NCBI GenBank assembly: GCA_910574285.1
Contig: CAJTAL010000011.1
Location: 100,145-132,905, forward strand
Direction of reading: 5' to 3'
Source: Lachnospiraceae bacterium
GTDB taxonomy: Bacteria; Bacillota; Clostridia; Lachnospirales; Lachnospiraceae
DNA length: 32,761 bases
Position 1 is the first letter of the stretch. Each line of letters begins with the position of its first letter. This document shows, piece by piece, positions 15,844 to 24,211 of the stretch. A program made the position numbers and the translations under genes. The notes beneath the pieces are model-generated. The model did not search any database and was not told the origin of the DNA. It was given only the letters and a program-made list of their open reading frames with translations.

Positions 15844-16815
15844 CTATCTGTCCAACAGATGACATGCTACCATGTGTCCCGGCGCCACTTCACGAAGCTT
15901 CGGGATCTCGCCTCTGCAGCGTTCTGTCGCATACTCGCAGCGTTCCGCGAACCTGCAGCAATCCTTCGGGTTGATGGGACTTGGGATCTCACCCTTGATA
16001 GGGATACGCTCATTCGCTTTCGCCTTCTTCGGGTCCGCCTCCGGAATCGCTGACAGCAGCGCCTTCGTATACGGATGCTGTGTATTCGAGAAGAGCTCTT
16101 CTGTCTCCGCCGTCTCCACGATCGTACCCAGATACATTACAACCACACGGTCGGAAATGTATTTTACAACACTTAAGTCATGGGCGATAAAGAGATACGT
16201 CAATCCCATAGTCTCCTGAAGATTCTTCAGCATATTGATAACCTGAGCCTGGATAGACACATCAAGAGCAGAGATCGGTTCGTCACAGATGATGAATTCC
16301 GGATCTACAGAAAGCGCTCTTGCAATACCGATACGCTGTCTCTGTCCGCCGGAGAACTCATGCGGAAAACGTGACATATGATCCTTGTTAAGGCCAACCG
16401 TCTCAAGAAGCTTCTCCACCTTCTCGTCTACTTCCTTCTGGGTCATTCCATGCTGTTTCAGGCCCTCGCCTACAATCTCCTTGACCGTCATACGGGGATT
16501 CAGGGAAGAGTATGGATTCTGGAAGATCATCTGTACCTTCTTGCAGAATTCCTTCTGCTCTGCCCTTGACAGCTTCATAATATCCTTCCCGTCATAGAGG
16601 ATCTCACCTTTGGTCGGATTATATAACCGGATCATACACCGTCCGGTGGTAGACTTCCCACACCCGGACTCTCCTACCAGGCTGACAGTCTCGCCTTTAT
16701 TAATATGAAACGTTACGTCGTCTACCGCCTTCAACGTCTCTTTCCGGCTGATATGAAAATATTTACATAAATGATTCACCTGTACGAGAGGCTGATTCGA
16801 TTCACTGCCTGCCAT
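15844..16815 (-). CDS. oppF: Oligopeptide/dipeptide ABC transporter ATP-binding protein (OppF/DppF type)
   Basis: A 323-residue cytoplasmic ATPase. Walker A is GESGCGKST near residue 53, signature FSGGQRQR, Walker B FIICDEPISALD, switch His in IAHDLSVV. The C-terminal oligopeptide-specific extension (QHPYTKALLSAIPEADP then CCRFAERCEYATERC and ACHLL) has the Cys set typical of peptide importers. It works with OppD at the inner membrane to power peptide uptake. The ATG shares one base with the oppD stop (TAATG). Last gene of the operon. Confidence 0.93.
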   Translation of the reverse strand: MAGSESNQPLVQVNHLCKYFHISRKETLKAVDDVTFHINKGETVSLVGESGCGKSTTGRCMIRLYNPTKGEILYDGKDIMKLSRAEQKEFCKKVQMIFQNPYSSLNPRMTVKEIVGEGLKQHGMTQKEVDEKVEKLLETVGLNKDHMSRFPHEFSGGQRQRIGIARALSVDPEFIICDEPISALDVSIQAQVINMLKNLQETMGLTYLFIAHDLSVVKYISDRVVVMYLGTIVETAETEELFSNTQHPYTKALLSAIPEADPKKAKANERIPIKGEIPSPINPKDCCRFAERCEYATERCRGEIPKLREVAPGHMVACHLLDR

Positions 16816-17840
16816 TATTCCACCTCTCCTTTCTTTATCACAGTTTTCTTTATATCTGTATCCGGAGCAAATTCATGCTGCAGCCAGCAGCAGGTCTTAT
16901 GCTCTTCGGAGAGCGTATACGTCTCCGGCGGCGTATCGATACAGACGTCCATACAATACTCGCACCGGGCCGCGAACGGGCATCCAACCGGAGGAGAGAA
17001 CAAGTCAGGAGGTGTCCCTTCGATTGGTTTTAATTTTTCTCCCTTAGCGGTATCCAACCTTGCGATCGACTGCATCAGGCCTTTCGTATACGGATGGGCT
17101 GTCTCATAGAAGATCTCGTCCACCGTTCCTCTCTCCACGACTTTTCCGCCGTACATAACCAGAACACGATCACAGAGCTTCGCTATAACACCCAGATCAT
17201 GAGTGATCAGTATGATAGAAGTCCCCAGTGTCTTCTGCAGGTTCTTAAGCAGATCCAGGATCTGCGCCTCGATCGTAACGTCCAGAGAGGTCGTCGGCTC
17301 GTCGGCAATAACGATACTCGGACTTCCAACCAAAGCGATTGCGATCATGACACGCTGCTTCATACCGCCGGACAGCTCATGCGGGTACTGCTTGTACCTG
17401 CGCTCTCCGTCGGAGATTCCAACCAGCTTCAGGATTTCCAATGCTTTCTGCTTCTTCTCGGCAGCGCTCATATTCTTTTTGCCGACAAAGACTTCCTCAA
17501 TCTGCTTGCCGATCCTCATGGTCGGATTCAGGGAAGTCATAGGGTCCTGGAAGATGAATCCAATCTCGGTTCCGCGGATATTGCGTAGCGCTTTCTTATC
17601 CATCTTCAGTATGTCGTCTCCCTTATAGAGAATCTCACCGCCTTCAAAGAATCCCGGCGGTTCCGGATTCAGACGCATGATACAGGAAGAAGTAACGCTC
17701 TTCCCACATCCGGACTCTCCTACGATACCGAGGATCTCACCCGGACGCACCTCAAAGCTTACGTCACGGACTGCCTTTACGACACCCCCGTATGTATGAA
17801 AGGAGAATGTCAGATTCTTAACTTCTAATAAATTTTCCAT
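16815..17840 (-). CDS. oppD: Oligopeptide/dipeptide ABC transporter ATP-binding protein (OppD/DppD type)
   Basis: A 341-residue ATPase with Walker A GESGCGKSVT, signature LSGGMKQR, Walker B IVIADEPTTSLD and switch His in ITHDLGVI. The C-terminal extension AHPYTKGLMQSI and a Cys cluster (GCPFAARCEYCMDVC, then CCWL) are typical of DppD/OppD. AAAGGAG lies seven bases before ATG 17840. It forms the ATPase pair with the downstream oppF product. Confidence 0.93.
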   Translation of the reverse strand: MENLLEVKNLTFSFHTYGGVVKAVRDVSFEVRPGEILGIVGESGCGKSVTSSCIMRLNPEPPGFFEGGEILYKGDDILKMDKKALRNIRGTEIGFIFQDPMTSLNPTMRIGKQIEEVFVGKKNMSAAEKKQKALEILKLVGISDGERRYKQYPHELSGGMKQRVMIAIALVGSPSIVIADEPTTSLDVTIEAQILDLLKNLQKTLGTSIILITHDLGVIAKLCDRVLVMYGGKVVERGTVDEIFYETAHPYTKGLMQSIARLDTAKGEKLKPIEGTPPDLFSPPVGCPFAARCEYCMDVCIDTPPETYTLSEEHKTCCWLQHEFAPDTDIKKTVIKKGEVE

Positions 17841-17855
17841 CTTCTTACTCCTTTC

Positions 17856-18779
17856 CTATTCTGTTCCCCGAAGCTTCGGATCAAATGCATCCCGAAGTCC
17901 GTCGCCCAACAGATTCAGCGCCAGCATAGTCGTACAGATCAGCACGGCCGGCACAACAACCTGATATGGATGAATACGCAGCTGCGCGATACCTTCTTTC
18001 GCAAGTACTCCCCAACTGCACCCCGGCGGCTTGATACCGAGACCGATATAGCTTAAGAACGCTTCCTGGAAGATCGCGCCCGGAATCGCCATCGTCAGGT
18101 TCGTAATAATAAGTCCCATTACATTCGGCAATATATGCTTAATAATGATCACCATGTCCGGCACGCCAAGGATTCTTGCCGCCGCCACAAAATCAGATTC
18201 ACGCAATTTCAGCACTTCACCGCGGACAAACCGGCAGCTTCCGATCCACCCAACCATACACATCGCAATGATCAGACAGTGAACGCCGTTACCGATTACA
18301 ACCATTAAGAGGATCGTCACGATCATGCTGGGGATTCCGTACAGTACGTCCACGATACGCTGGATCAGCATATCCACCTTGCCGCCGTAGAATCCTGAGA
18401 TACCTCCAAGGATAGATCCGATGCAGGCATTGATAATGCTCGCCGCGAACCCGATCGTAAGCGACACCCGCGCGCCCATCCAGGAACGTACCCAGAGATC
18501 CCTGCCTAAAGAATCAGTACCAAACCAATGTTTTGACGAAAGGCTCTGACTCATCTCATTTACATTCTGTGTCGAATAGTCATATTGACTGAACATCGGC
18601 GCAAATATCGCCAAAAGTATGTATAATCCAATCAAACATAATGAAAAGAATGCTATCCTGTTCTTACGGATACGCCTCCATGCATCCTGCCAGTAACCGA
18701 TATTCGGGCGGGAAATGGACTCCATGCTCTTTGTATTCTTTCCAATAACCTTAAATCTTTCTCTTGTTATCTCTGCCAT
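17856..18779 (-). CDS. oppC: Peptide ABC transporter permease (OppC/DppC type)
   Basis: A 307-residue permease with a first helix near residue 40, a periplasm-side loop (YDYSTQNVNEMSQSL, HWFGTDSLGRDLW) and five further helices. The EAA-like coupling loop is FVAAARILGVPDMVIIIKHILPN. An in-frame ATG at 18785 directly follows a weak AGGTGA, too close to serve it; ATG 18779 is six bases away and is preferred. The upstream permease gene stops a few bases earlier. With OppB it forms the membrane channel. Confidence 0.92.
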   Translation of the reverse strand: MAEITRERFKVIGKNTKSMESISRPNIGYWQDAWRRIRKNRIAFFSLCLIGLYILLAIFAPMFSQYDYSTQNVNEMSQSLSSKHWFGTDSLGRDLWVRSWMGARVSLTIGFAASIINACIGSILGGISGFYGGKVDMLIQRIVDVLYGIPSMIVTILLMVVIGNGVHCLIIAMCMVGWIGSCRFVRGEVLKLRESDFVAAARILGVPDMVIIIKHILPNVMGLIITNLTMAIPGAIFQEAFLSYIGLGIKPPGCSWGVLAKEGIAQLRIHPYQVVVPAVLICTTMLALNLLGDGLRDAFDPKLRGTE

Positions 18780-18789
18780 GTCCATTCAC

Positions 18790-19716
18790 CTACGCTTTCT
18801 TTCCGCTGAGACGGATTCTAGGATCTACGATACCATACAGGATATCCACAACCAGGATCGCGATAACAAGGAACGCGCCATAGAAGATCGTCATACCCAG
18901 AACCAATGTATAATCAGCCATATTAATACTATCCACGTAATGCTTTCCCATACCCGGAATCGCAAACAATGCTTCAATTACAAACGTACCGGTAAGCACG
19001 GACGCAACCGTCGGACCCATAATCGTAATAATCGGAGTGATCGCGTTACGGATCTGATGCTTAAAAGTTACACGGAATTCTGACAATCCTTTTGCCCTTG
19101 CAGTTTTCGTATAATCTGAGGTTACAACCTCAAGCATACTGGAACGCATCAGACGGGATACGGAAGCCAGCGTGTAGAACCCTACCGCTATAGACGGCAG
19201 AATCGTGTGCTTAAAACTGGTATACTGCGCAACCGGGAGTATCTGCCACTTAATCCCGAAGAAATACTGCAAAAGCGACCCCATGATAAAGTCCGGTATG
19301 GACGTTCCTACGATCGCAATCAAGATACAGACGAAATCCAGCTTTCTCCCGCGGTTCAGAGCCGCAATAATCCCCAGTATAATTCCGAAAAAGAACGCGA
19401 AACACAGCGCCCTGATTCCTAAATCCGCAGAATACGGAAAAGATTCCGCGATAATACGGTTTACCGTACGTCCTTCGTATTTCATAGAGTACCCTAAGTC
19501 TCCGTGGAATACATTCTTCATATATGTTACATACTGTACCGGAAGTGGTTTGTCGAGTCCATAATATGCTTCCAGGTTAGCCTTAATCTCAGGCGTCATC
19601 TTCGGACTTGAAAATGGATCGCCAGGCAGCAGACGCACCAGAACGAACACGATACTCGTAAGCACGAATAGTGTGACGATTGCAAGCAGAACTCGTTTTA
19701 CAATATATTTTGCCAT
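18790..19716 (-). CDS. oppB: Peptide ABC transporter permease (OppB/DppB type)
   Basis: A 308-residue six-helix permease. The N-terminus MAKYIVKRVLLAIVTLFVLTS plus VRLLPGDPF is the DppB/OppB pattern, and the EAA loop is DYTKTARAKGLSEFRVTFKH. AAAGGAG precedes ATG 19716; an upstream in-frame GTG (19761) lies in a hairpin loop and is rejected. The gene follows oppA across a terminator and a second hairpin, so it is probably expressed at a lower level than oppA. Confidence 0.93.
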   Translation of the reverse strand: MAKYIVKRVLLAIVTLFVLTSIVFVLVRLLPGDPFSSPKMTPEIKANLEAYYGLDKPLPVQYVTYMKNVFHGDLGYSMKYEGRTVNRIIAESFPYSADLGIRALCFAFFFGIILGIIAALNRGRKLDFVCILIAIVGTSIPDFIMGSLLQYFFGIKWQILPVAQYTSFKHTILPSIAVGFYTLASVSRLMRSSMLEVVTSDYTKTARAKGLSEFRVTFKHQIRNAITPIITIMGPTVASVLTGTFVIEALFAIPGMGKHYVDSINMADYTLVLGMTIFYGAFLVIAILVVDILYGIVDPRIRLSGKKA

Positions 19717-19736
19717 GTGCTTCTCCTTTCTCTCTA

Positions 19737-19795
19737 TTTGACAATTTTGATTATCCCACACCTCTTATTCTCTCCGGATAATCAAAGTTGTCAAA
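19737..19795 (-). promoter_or_regulatory. Long mRNA hairpin between oppA and oppB
   Basis: The 20-nt arms 19737-19756 and 19776-19795 pair with one T/G-type mismatch (a G:U wobble in RNA); the loop is 19 nt. It begins within the U tract of the oppA terminator and ends 20 nt before the oppB ATG, leaving the ribosome site free. It may stabilise the 5' end of a processed oppB-F message. Confidence 0.7.
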
Positions 19796-19820
19796 AAGGG
19801 AAGCCGTAATACGGCTTCCC
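19793..19820 (-). terminator. Intra-operon terminator after oppA
   Basis: A perfect 10-bp stem, GGGAAGCCGT with ACGGCTTCCC, and a 3-nt loop are followed on the minus strand by TTTTT. It would let abundant oppA mRNA end while partial read-through feeds the permease and ATPase genes. Confidence 0.85.
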
Positions 19821-19835
19821 CCACCTCGCCAAAAA

Positions 19836-21506
19836 TTATTCTGCTAAATCTGCATATACAAGGTTAAAGTCGTATCCTACAAAGTATACGTTAAAGTTCT
19901 CAATCTTCGGATTCACAAGATAAGTATCCTGACGAAGCTGAAGCGGTACTAAAGCAGCGTCCTCTTCCAGGAAAGTCTTCTCTGCCGCAAACAACAGATC
20001 CTGTCTTGCCTTCGCGTCTGTCTCAGTCGTAGACTTCTCAAGGTACTCGTCATACTTCGGATTGTTATATCCGGAGTGGTTATACTGTCCGTCGCTGATC
20101 CACAGTTCAAGGTAGGAATATGCGTCAGAATAATCCGGTACCCATCCGGTAACTACCATGTCATAATCCAATACCTGCTCTCTTTCCAGTCTCTCTTTAT
20201 ATGTTACCTGGTCAATCTCAACTTTGATGCCAAGATTCTTCTCATACTGCTCTTTCAGAACCTCCGCCTGCTTCTTAGCGCCCTCTGTATCCGTGGTAAG
20301 AAGTGTAACCTCAATATCGGCCGGAGAAGATACGCCTAACTCTGAAACAGCCTTGTCAAGATATTCTTTCGCTTTATCATTATCGTTCTCAAGTGGGAAC
20401 GGCTCATACGGATAAGCCTCTCCGTAAGTCGTATCCGCTGAAGTTACGTTAGGAAGTACAAGTCTCTGAGCCGGTACATATGTGTCATAATTAACAAGCG
20501 TATTGTACTCTTTCCTGTTCAAGCCATAGTTCATGGCAAATCTCAGATTCTTATTCGCAAAAGGCTTGCCTTCCGTCTGGTTCAGCATGATATAATCATC
20601 CGCGCCTGTGAAGTAAGCTTCTGTATTCAATTCGCCCTCTGCATACTGAGGTACCATTTCGGAAGGAACGATCGTAATATCAACCTCGTTCTGTTCGAAC
20701 ATTGCCACACCTGTCTTAGCGTCCGCTACAGTCTTAATGCAGATCTCGTCAAGCTTAATGCTGTCGGCATCCCAGTAATCCGGGTTCTTGGTCATGATCA
20801 GTTCGTCGCCGTGTTTCCACTCAGACATTACGAATGGTCCGTTGTAAGCAGCCTTCTCAGGATCTGCCGCATATTCTGCGCCATATTCTTCAACAAGATC
20901 CTTTCTTGCCGGTCCGAAGGAACACATGGATACCATTGCCTCAAAGTATACAGCCGGATGCTCCAGCGTAATCTCTACCGTCTTGTCGTCCGGAGCCGTT
21001 ACACCAAGCTCTTCTACTGCAACATCACCGTTATTTACGGAAGCGCCGTTCTTCAGGATATAACCAATGAACGCATAATCAGAAGCAACTTCCGGATCCA
21101 TCAGTCTCTGCATACCATATACATAATCTTCCGCCTTAACGTCTTCGCCGTCGCTCCATTTCAGGCCGTCGCGGAGATGGAAAGTATAAGTCAGTCCATC
21201 GTCAGATACGTCCCATGACTCAGCCGCGTCACCCTTTACTTCACCCTCAACGTTTCTTGTCAGACAGGCAAGAACATGAATATTTGCGGATGAAGAACTG
21301 ATAGAGTTACTGTTCTGCGGATCCATGGACGGCACGTCCTCTCTCAGCGTATAAGTAATTCTCTTCTTTCCACCGGCGTCAGAGCTTCCATCGTCAGAAC
21401 TTCCTGAACCGGAATCTCCTCCTCCTGACCCTGGCGTACTACAGCCTGTAACCATAGCGGCTGTCATAGCCATTGCTAAAAATGCGGCTAATAATCTCTT
21501 CTTCAT
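19836..21506 (-). CDS. oppA: Peptide ABC transporter substrate-binding lipoprotein (OppA type, SBP family 5)
   Basis: A 556-residue lipoprotein. The signal peptide MKKRLLAAFLAMAMTAAMVTG ends at a lipobox Cys (VTGC), then a Gly/Ser/Asp linker of about 25 residues precedes the binding domain. Family 5 features include TYTLREDVPSMDPQNS, the DGLTYTFHLRDGLKWSDG motif and LNRKEY. It captures extracellular peptides and delivers them to OppBC. AAAAGGAGG is six bases before the ATG, the strongest ribosome site in the operon. It lies 16 bp after the Xaa-Pro peptidase gene. Confidence 0.93.
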   Translation of the reverse strand: MKKRLLAAFLAMAMTAAMVTGCSTPGSGGGDSGSGSSDDGSSDAGGKKRITYTLREDVPSMDPQNSNSISSSSANIHVLACLTRNVEGEVKGDAAESWDVSDDGLTYTFHLRDGLKWSDGEDVKAEDYVYGMQRLMDPEVASDYAFIGYILKNGASVNNGDVAVEELGVTAPDDKTVEITLEHPAVYFEAMVSMCSFGPARKDLVEEYGAEYAADPEKAAYNGPFVMSEWKHGDELIMTKNPDYWDADSIKLDEICIKTVADAKTGVAMFEQNEVDITIVPSEMVPQYAEGELNTEAYFTGADDYIMLNQTEGKPFANKNLRFAMNYGLNRKEYNTLVNYDTYVPAQRLVLPNVTSADTTYGEAYPYEPFPLENDNDKAKEYLDKAVSELGVSSPADIEVTLLTTDTEGAKKQAEVLKEQYEKNLGIKVEIDQVTYKERLEREQVLDYDMVVTGWVPDYSDAYSYLELWISDGQYNHSGYNNPKYDEYLEKSTTETDAKARQDLLFAAEKTFLEEDAALVPLQLRQDTYLVNPKIENFNVYFVGYDFNLVYADLAE

Positions 21507-21522
21507 AAGAATCCTCCTTTTA

Positions 21523-22602
21523 TTATAGTTCTATTAGCTCATGTGTAGCACTTATCAGGTTCTTATATCCGTTCTCTGTAACAATGCCCTGATCTTCGAT
21601 ACGGACACCGCCCCATCCCGGTATATAAATCCCTGGTTCTACCGTCATCACGCTGTTTTCCTGAAGCCTGGCCTTGCTGTTCTTTCCGATAAACGGAAGC
21701 TCATGGACAAGCAACCCTATTCCATGACCGATCCCTCCATAATGATACGGAAAGTACTCGGTTCCTTCGATTGCCTTAAGAGACGCGTCATAACACTCCG
21801 TCCCGGTCACACCCGGACGGATCATCTCCTCTGTCTCTTCTGTCATACGCCTGCAGAGCTCATATACTTCCCTCTGCTTTTCGTCGGCCCTGCCGACCAC
21901 CACGGTTCTTGTCATATCCGACAGATACCCGTCATACTGACACCCGTAATCCATCAATACAAAATCACCGTATTCAATAGCTTTCTTACCCGGAATCCCG
22001 TGAAGGAGGGATGTTCTGGCTCCCGAGATCAAGATATTACCGTAAGGCTTGGTATCCGCGCCTTCCATGACCATATAATAAGACAGCTTAGCGGCAAGCT
22101 CCTTCTCTGTAATGCCTGCCCGAATATCCTTCAGGATCTTATCGAATGCTCTGGACGCAATATCACAGGCAATCCCAAGCTTCCTGATCTCCTCCGGCGT
22201 CTTAACCTCCCGCATGCGCTCCACTACGTCCCGCGTGGGAACCAATTCCGCCGGAATAAATTCCTGCATACCCTTCCATGCCTGAAAAGTCAAAACATCC
22301 GCCTCAAAGCCGATCTTCTTAATCCCGTTCCAATCTATAGCTTCCGCCAGCGCGCTTCCTGCACTGTACCCCTTCGAAGCCCGCCAGTTAATGATCGTAT
22401 AATCCGGACACTCCATCGCCGCCTGTTCCGTATATCTGGGATCTGTGATAAAATACTGATCCCCCCTGCCGATAAAAAGATACGAATCCTCGCCGGTATA
22501 GCCGCTGATACATCTTACATTGGCAGGCTCTGCAATATAGAAGCCGTCCAGACCTTCCTGTTCCATATATGTACGTAATTGTTCTATCTTAATTGTCTTC
22601 AT
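21523..22602 (-). CDS. Xaa-Pro peptidase (M24 family aminopeptidase/dipeptidase)
   Basis: A 359-residue cytoplasmic metallopeptidase acting on X-Pro bonds. An N-terminal creatinase-like domain (1-125) precedes the pita-bread domain, whose metal ligands appear in VLMDYGCQYDGYLSDMTRT (two Asp), HYGGIGHGIGLLVHE (His), TVEPGIY (Glu) and RIEDQGIV (Glu). It is the first gene of the opp operon, so peptides brought in by Opp can be cut at proline positions. AGGAG is six bases before ATG 22602. PepQ versus PepP cannot be decided from sequence. Confidence 0.92.
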   Translation of the reverse strand: MKTIKIEQLRTYMEQEGLDGFYIAEPANVRCISGYTGEDSYLFIGRGDQYFITDPRYTEQAAMECPDYTIINWRASKGYSAGSALAEAIDWNGIKKIGFEADVLTFQAWKGMQEFIPAELVPTRDVVERMREVKTPEEIRKLGIACDIASRAFDKILKDIRAGITEKELAAKLSYYMVMEGADTKPYGNILISGARTSLLHGIPGKKAIEYGDFVLMDYGCQYDGYLSDMTRTVVVGRADEKQREVYELCRRMTEETEEMIRPGVTGTECYDASLKAIEGTEYFPYHYGGIGHGIGLLVHELPFIGKNSKARLQENSVMTVEPGIYIPGWGGVRIEDQGIVTENGYKNLISATHELIEL

Positions 22603-22614
22603 CTATATCTCCTA

Positions 22615-22639
22615 TAACGTTAATCTATTAACGTTAATC
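22615..22639. promoter_or_regulatory. Twin TAACGTTAATC direct repeats in the pepQ-opp leader
   Basis: AACGTTAATC occurs at 22616-22625 and 22630-22639, a 14-bp period; each copy contains the palindrome TAACGTTA. They lie between the transcription start and the ribosome site of the operon, a position suited to a repressor site or an RNA element. Confidence 0.55.
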
Positions 22640-22667
22640 CTCCGTAATAAAAGAATAAATCTAATCT

Positions 22668-22696
22668 ATTCTACCATTTTCTTTGGACAGGGTCAA
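22668..22696 (-). promoter_or_regulatory. Promoter of the pepQ-opp operon
   Basis: The minus strand has TTGACC (22691-22696), a 17-bp spacer and TAGAAT (22668-22673). The start would be near 22661, giving a leader of about 58 nt. Confidence 0.75.
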
Positions 22697-22760
22697 GGGA
22701 ACATAGTGTACAATTAACAAAAAGTTGCGCCGTTGCAGTCGAATTATGCTATATTTCATC

Positions 22761-22797
22761 AAAAAAACAGAGGATATTCCGCCTGATATCCTCTGTT
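22761..22797 (-). terminator. Terminator of the thrE-like gene
   Basis: The stem AACAGAGGATAT with its complement (22766-22777, 22786-22797) has an 8-nt loop and a minus-strand run of T. It follows the exporter stop codon at 22809. T residues on both sides could make it bidirectional. Confidence 0.85.
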
Positions 22798-22808
22798 TTT
22801 ATAAAATT

Positions 22809-24065
22809 TTAATACTTTTCTTTTCCTAATTTAGAGCTCTTTCCTATACGGTAATCCGTCTTTAACACATGCAGTATGGCTCTTGATGCCACGTCCACAA
22901 TGATAAAACCAAACGCGATCGCCAGACAAGTGGTAAAAAGCACCAGCATTTCACTTAACGCAAGATTGACGTCCTTGCTGACGCACCCGTACATCATATA
23001 ATAAAGATTCGGTCCGGGTATCAGCGGAAATACGGACGCCGTGAGAAAGATCGTGGAGGGAGCCTTATTGACCCTGGACATAACGAACGCATAAGACGCC
23101 ACAAATACGGACGCAACCAGTGTCGCGAGAAAATTACTCGGCCTTACCTCAAATACCGCAAGATAGATCGCCCATGTAAAGAACGCGCCGATTCCGGAAT
23201 ACACCACCTGCCATCCCCTGATCTTGAACCACATCGCAAATCCTATACACGCGATCGTACAGGAAATCAACTGTATCGGCATGTTATTGTTCAGGATGAA
23301 CCCTTCCGAAGACATCCCGTCCAGCATCAGAATCGCAAGCGCGATCCCAAACGCGATTCCCGCCGCGCCAAGCATCGCATTCATGATATTAAGCGCGCCG
23401 GATATAAAGTCCCTCTGCAGGATCTCCCGGATACCGTTGGTAACCCCAAGTCCGCTGATCAGAAGCATGACAATTCCTATCATGATCCGGTCGGGATATA
23501 TTCCGACCCCCGCCCTGGCAGATATCAGAATGACGATCTCTGATAGAAACGCCAGAATCATGTTATAGATCAGCAGATTACTCTCATGCTTTCCAAGCCA
23601 CCCGCCCACGGCCACGATCATAAAAGAGACCAGAACCGCGACCAGCGCGTCTGCGAAACCGCATCCGAAGAACACCGCGAATCCGGCGCCGCCCATGATA
23701 CCGGCGAAGTATTTGACCGCAGGATGCGGTCCCTTCCTCTGCATAACTTCCATATATCTCTTATGAAATTCTTCTTCATCCGGCGTATTCGCACAGACAT
23801 ATCTGGATAAGTTGTTCAGATAATCCAGCCGTTCAAAATCAATATCTGTCGATTCGATCTGACGGATCTGCGTGATAAATTCCCCTTCCTGCGTCTCCAC
23901 CGTTATCTGAATGTTGCTCGGAACCGCATATACATCATATCTCTTGAATCCATAGCTCCTGCACATCCTGTACAAACTATCTTCCAATCTGAAATTCTCC
24001 GCGCCGCTTTTCAGCAGAGCCTCTCCCACATCAAGAATATTCTGGACAATTTTGTTATAATTCAT
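22809..24065 (-). CDS. Threonine/serine exporter family protein, single-chain ThrE
   Basis: A 418-residue membrane protein joining both ThrE modules: an N-terminal cytosolic region (about 1-115, AENFRLEDSLYRMC, YAVPSNIQITV) with helices to about 255, then a second helical half (about 265-400, FPLIPGPNLYYMMYGC). In many Firmicutes these are two separate proteins; here they are one chain. Predicted role is export of threonine or serine across the cytoplasmic membrane. AAAGGAG lies 14 bases before ATG 24065, a longer gap than usual, but no better start is seen. A promoter overlaps the end of the lysR gene. Confidence 0.87.
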   Translation of the reverse strand: MNYNKIVQNILDVGEALLKSGAENFRLEDSLYRMCRSYGFKRYDVYAVPSNIQITVETQEGEFITQIRQIESTDIDFERLDYLNNLSRYVCANTPDEEEFHKRYMEVMQRKGPHPAVKYFAGIMGGAGFAVFFGCGFADALVAVLVSFMIVAVGGWLGKHESNLLIYNMILAFLSEIVILISARAGVGIYPDRIMIGIVMLLISGLGVTNGIREILQRDFISGALNIMNAMLGAAGIAFGIALAILMLDGMSSEGFILNNNMPIQLISCTIACIGFAMWFKIRGWQVVYSGIGAFFTWAIYLAVFEVRPSNFLATLVASVFVASYAFVMSRVNKAPSTIFLTASVFPLIPGPNLYYMMYGCVSKDVNLALSEMLVLFTTCLAIAFGFIIVDVASRAILHVLKTDYRIGKSSKLGKEKY

Positions 24066-24183
24066 AGGCCACAGGGAAACTCCTTTCCCCCCACTCTCCT
24101 TTCTGTGTATTTTATGTACTCCCGGAATCTCACGAAATCAGACATAAAAAGATGCCAGGGGTCTGTTTTATGAATCCTAAGAA

Positions 24184-24211
24184 ATCATATCACGCTTTTC
24201 CAGGAAGTCAA
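24184..24211 (-). promoter_or_regulatory. Promoter of the thrE-like gene
   Basis: The minus strand has TTGACT (24206-24211), a 16-bp spacer and TATGAT (24184-24189). The -35 overlaps the lysR stop codon. It gives a leader of about 110 nt. Confidence 0.65.

Noticed and set aside
19738-19761. Upstream GTG start for oppB giving 15 extra residues
   Set aside because: It lies in the loop of a hairpin, and the extra residues do not match the permease family; ATG 19716 has AAAGGAG.
21541-22578. Plus-strand frame of 345 codons
   Set aside because: It is the antisense of the Xaa-Pro peptidase gene, has atypical composition and no start signal.
22603-22668. Riboswitch or T-box in the pepQ-opp leader
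   Set aside because: The leader is only about 58 nt and lacks a T-box sequence or an antiterminator fold.
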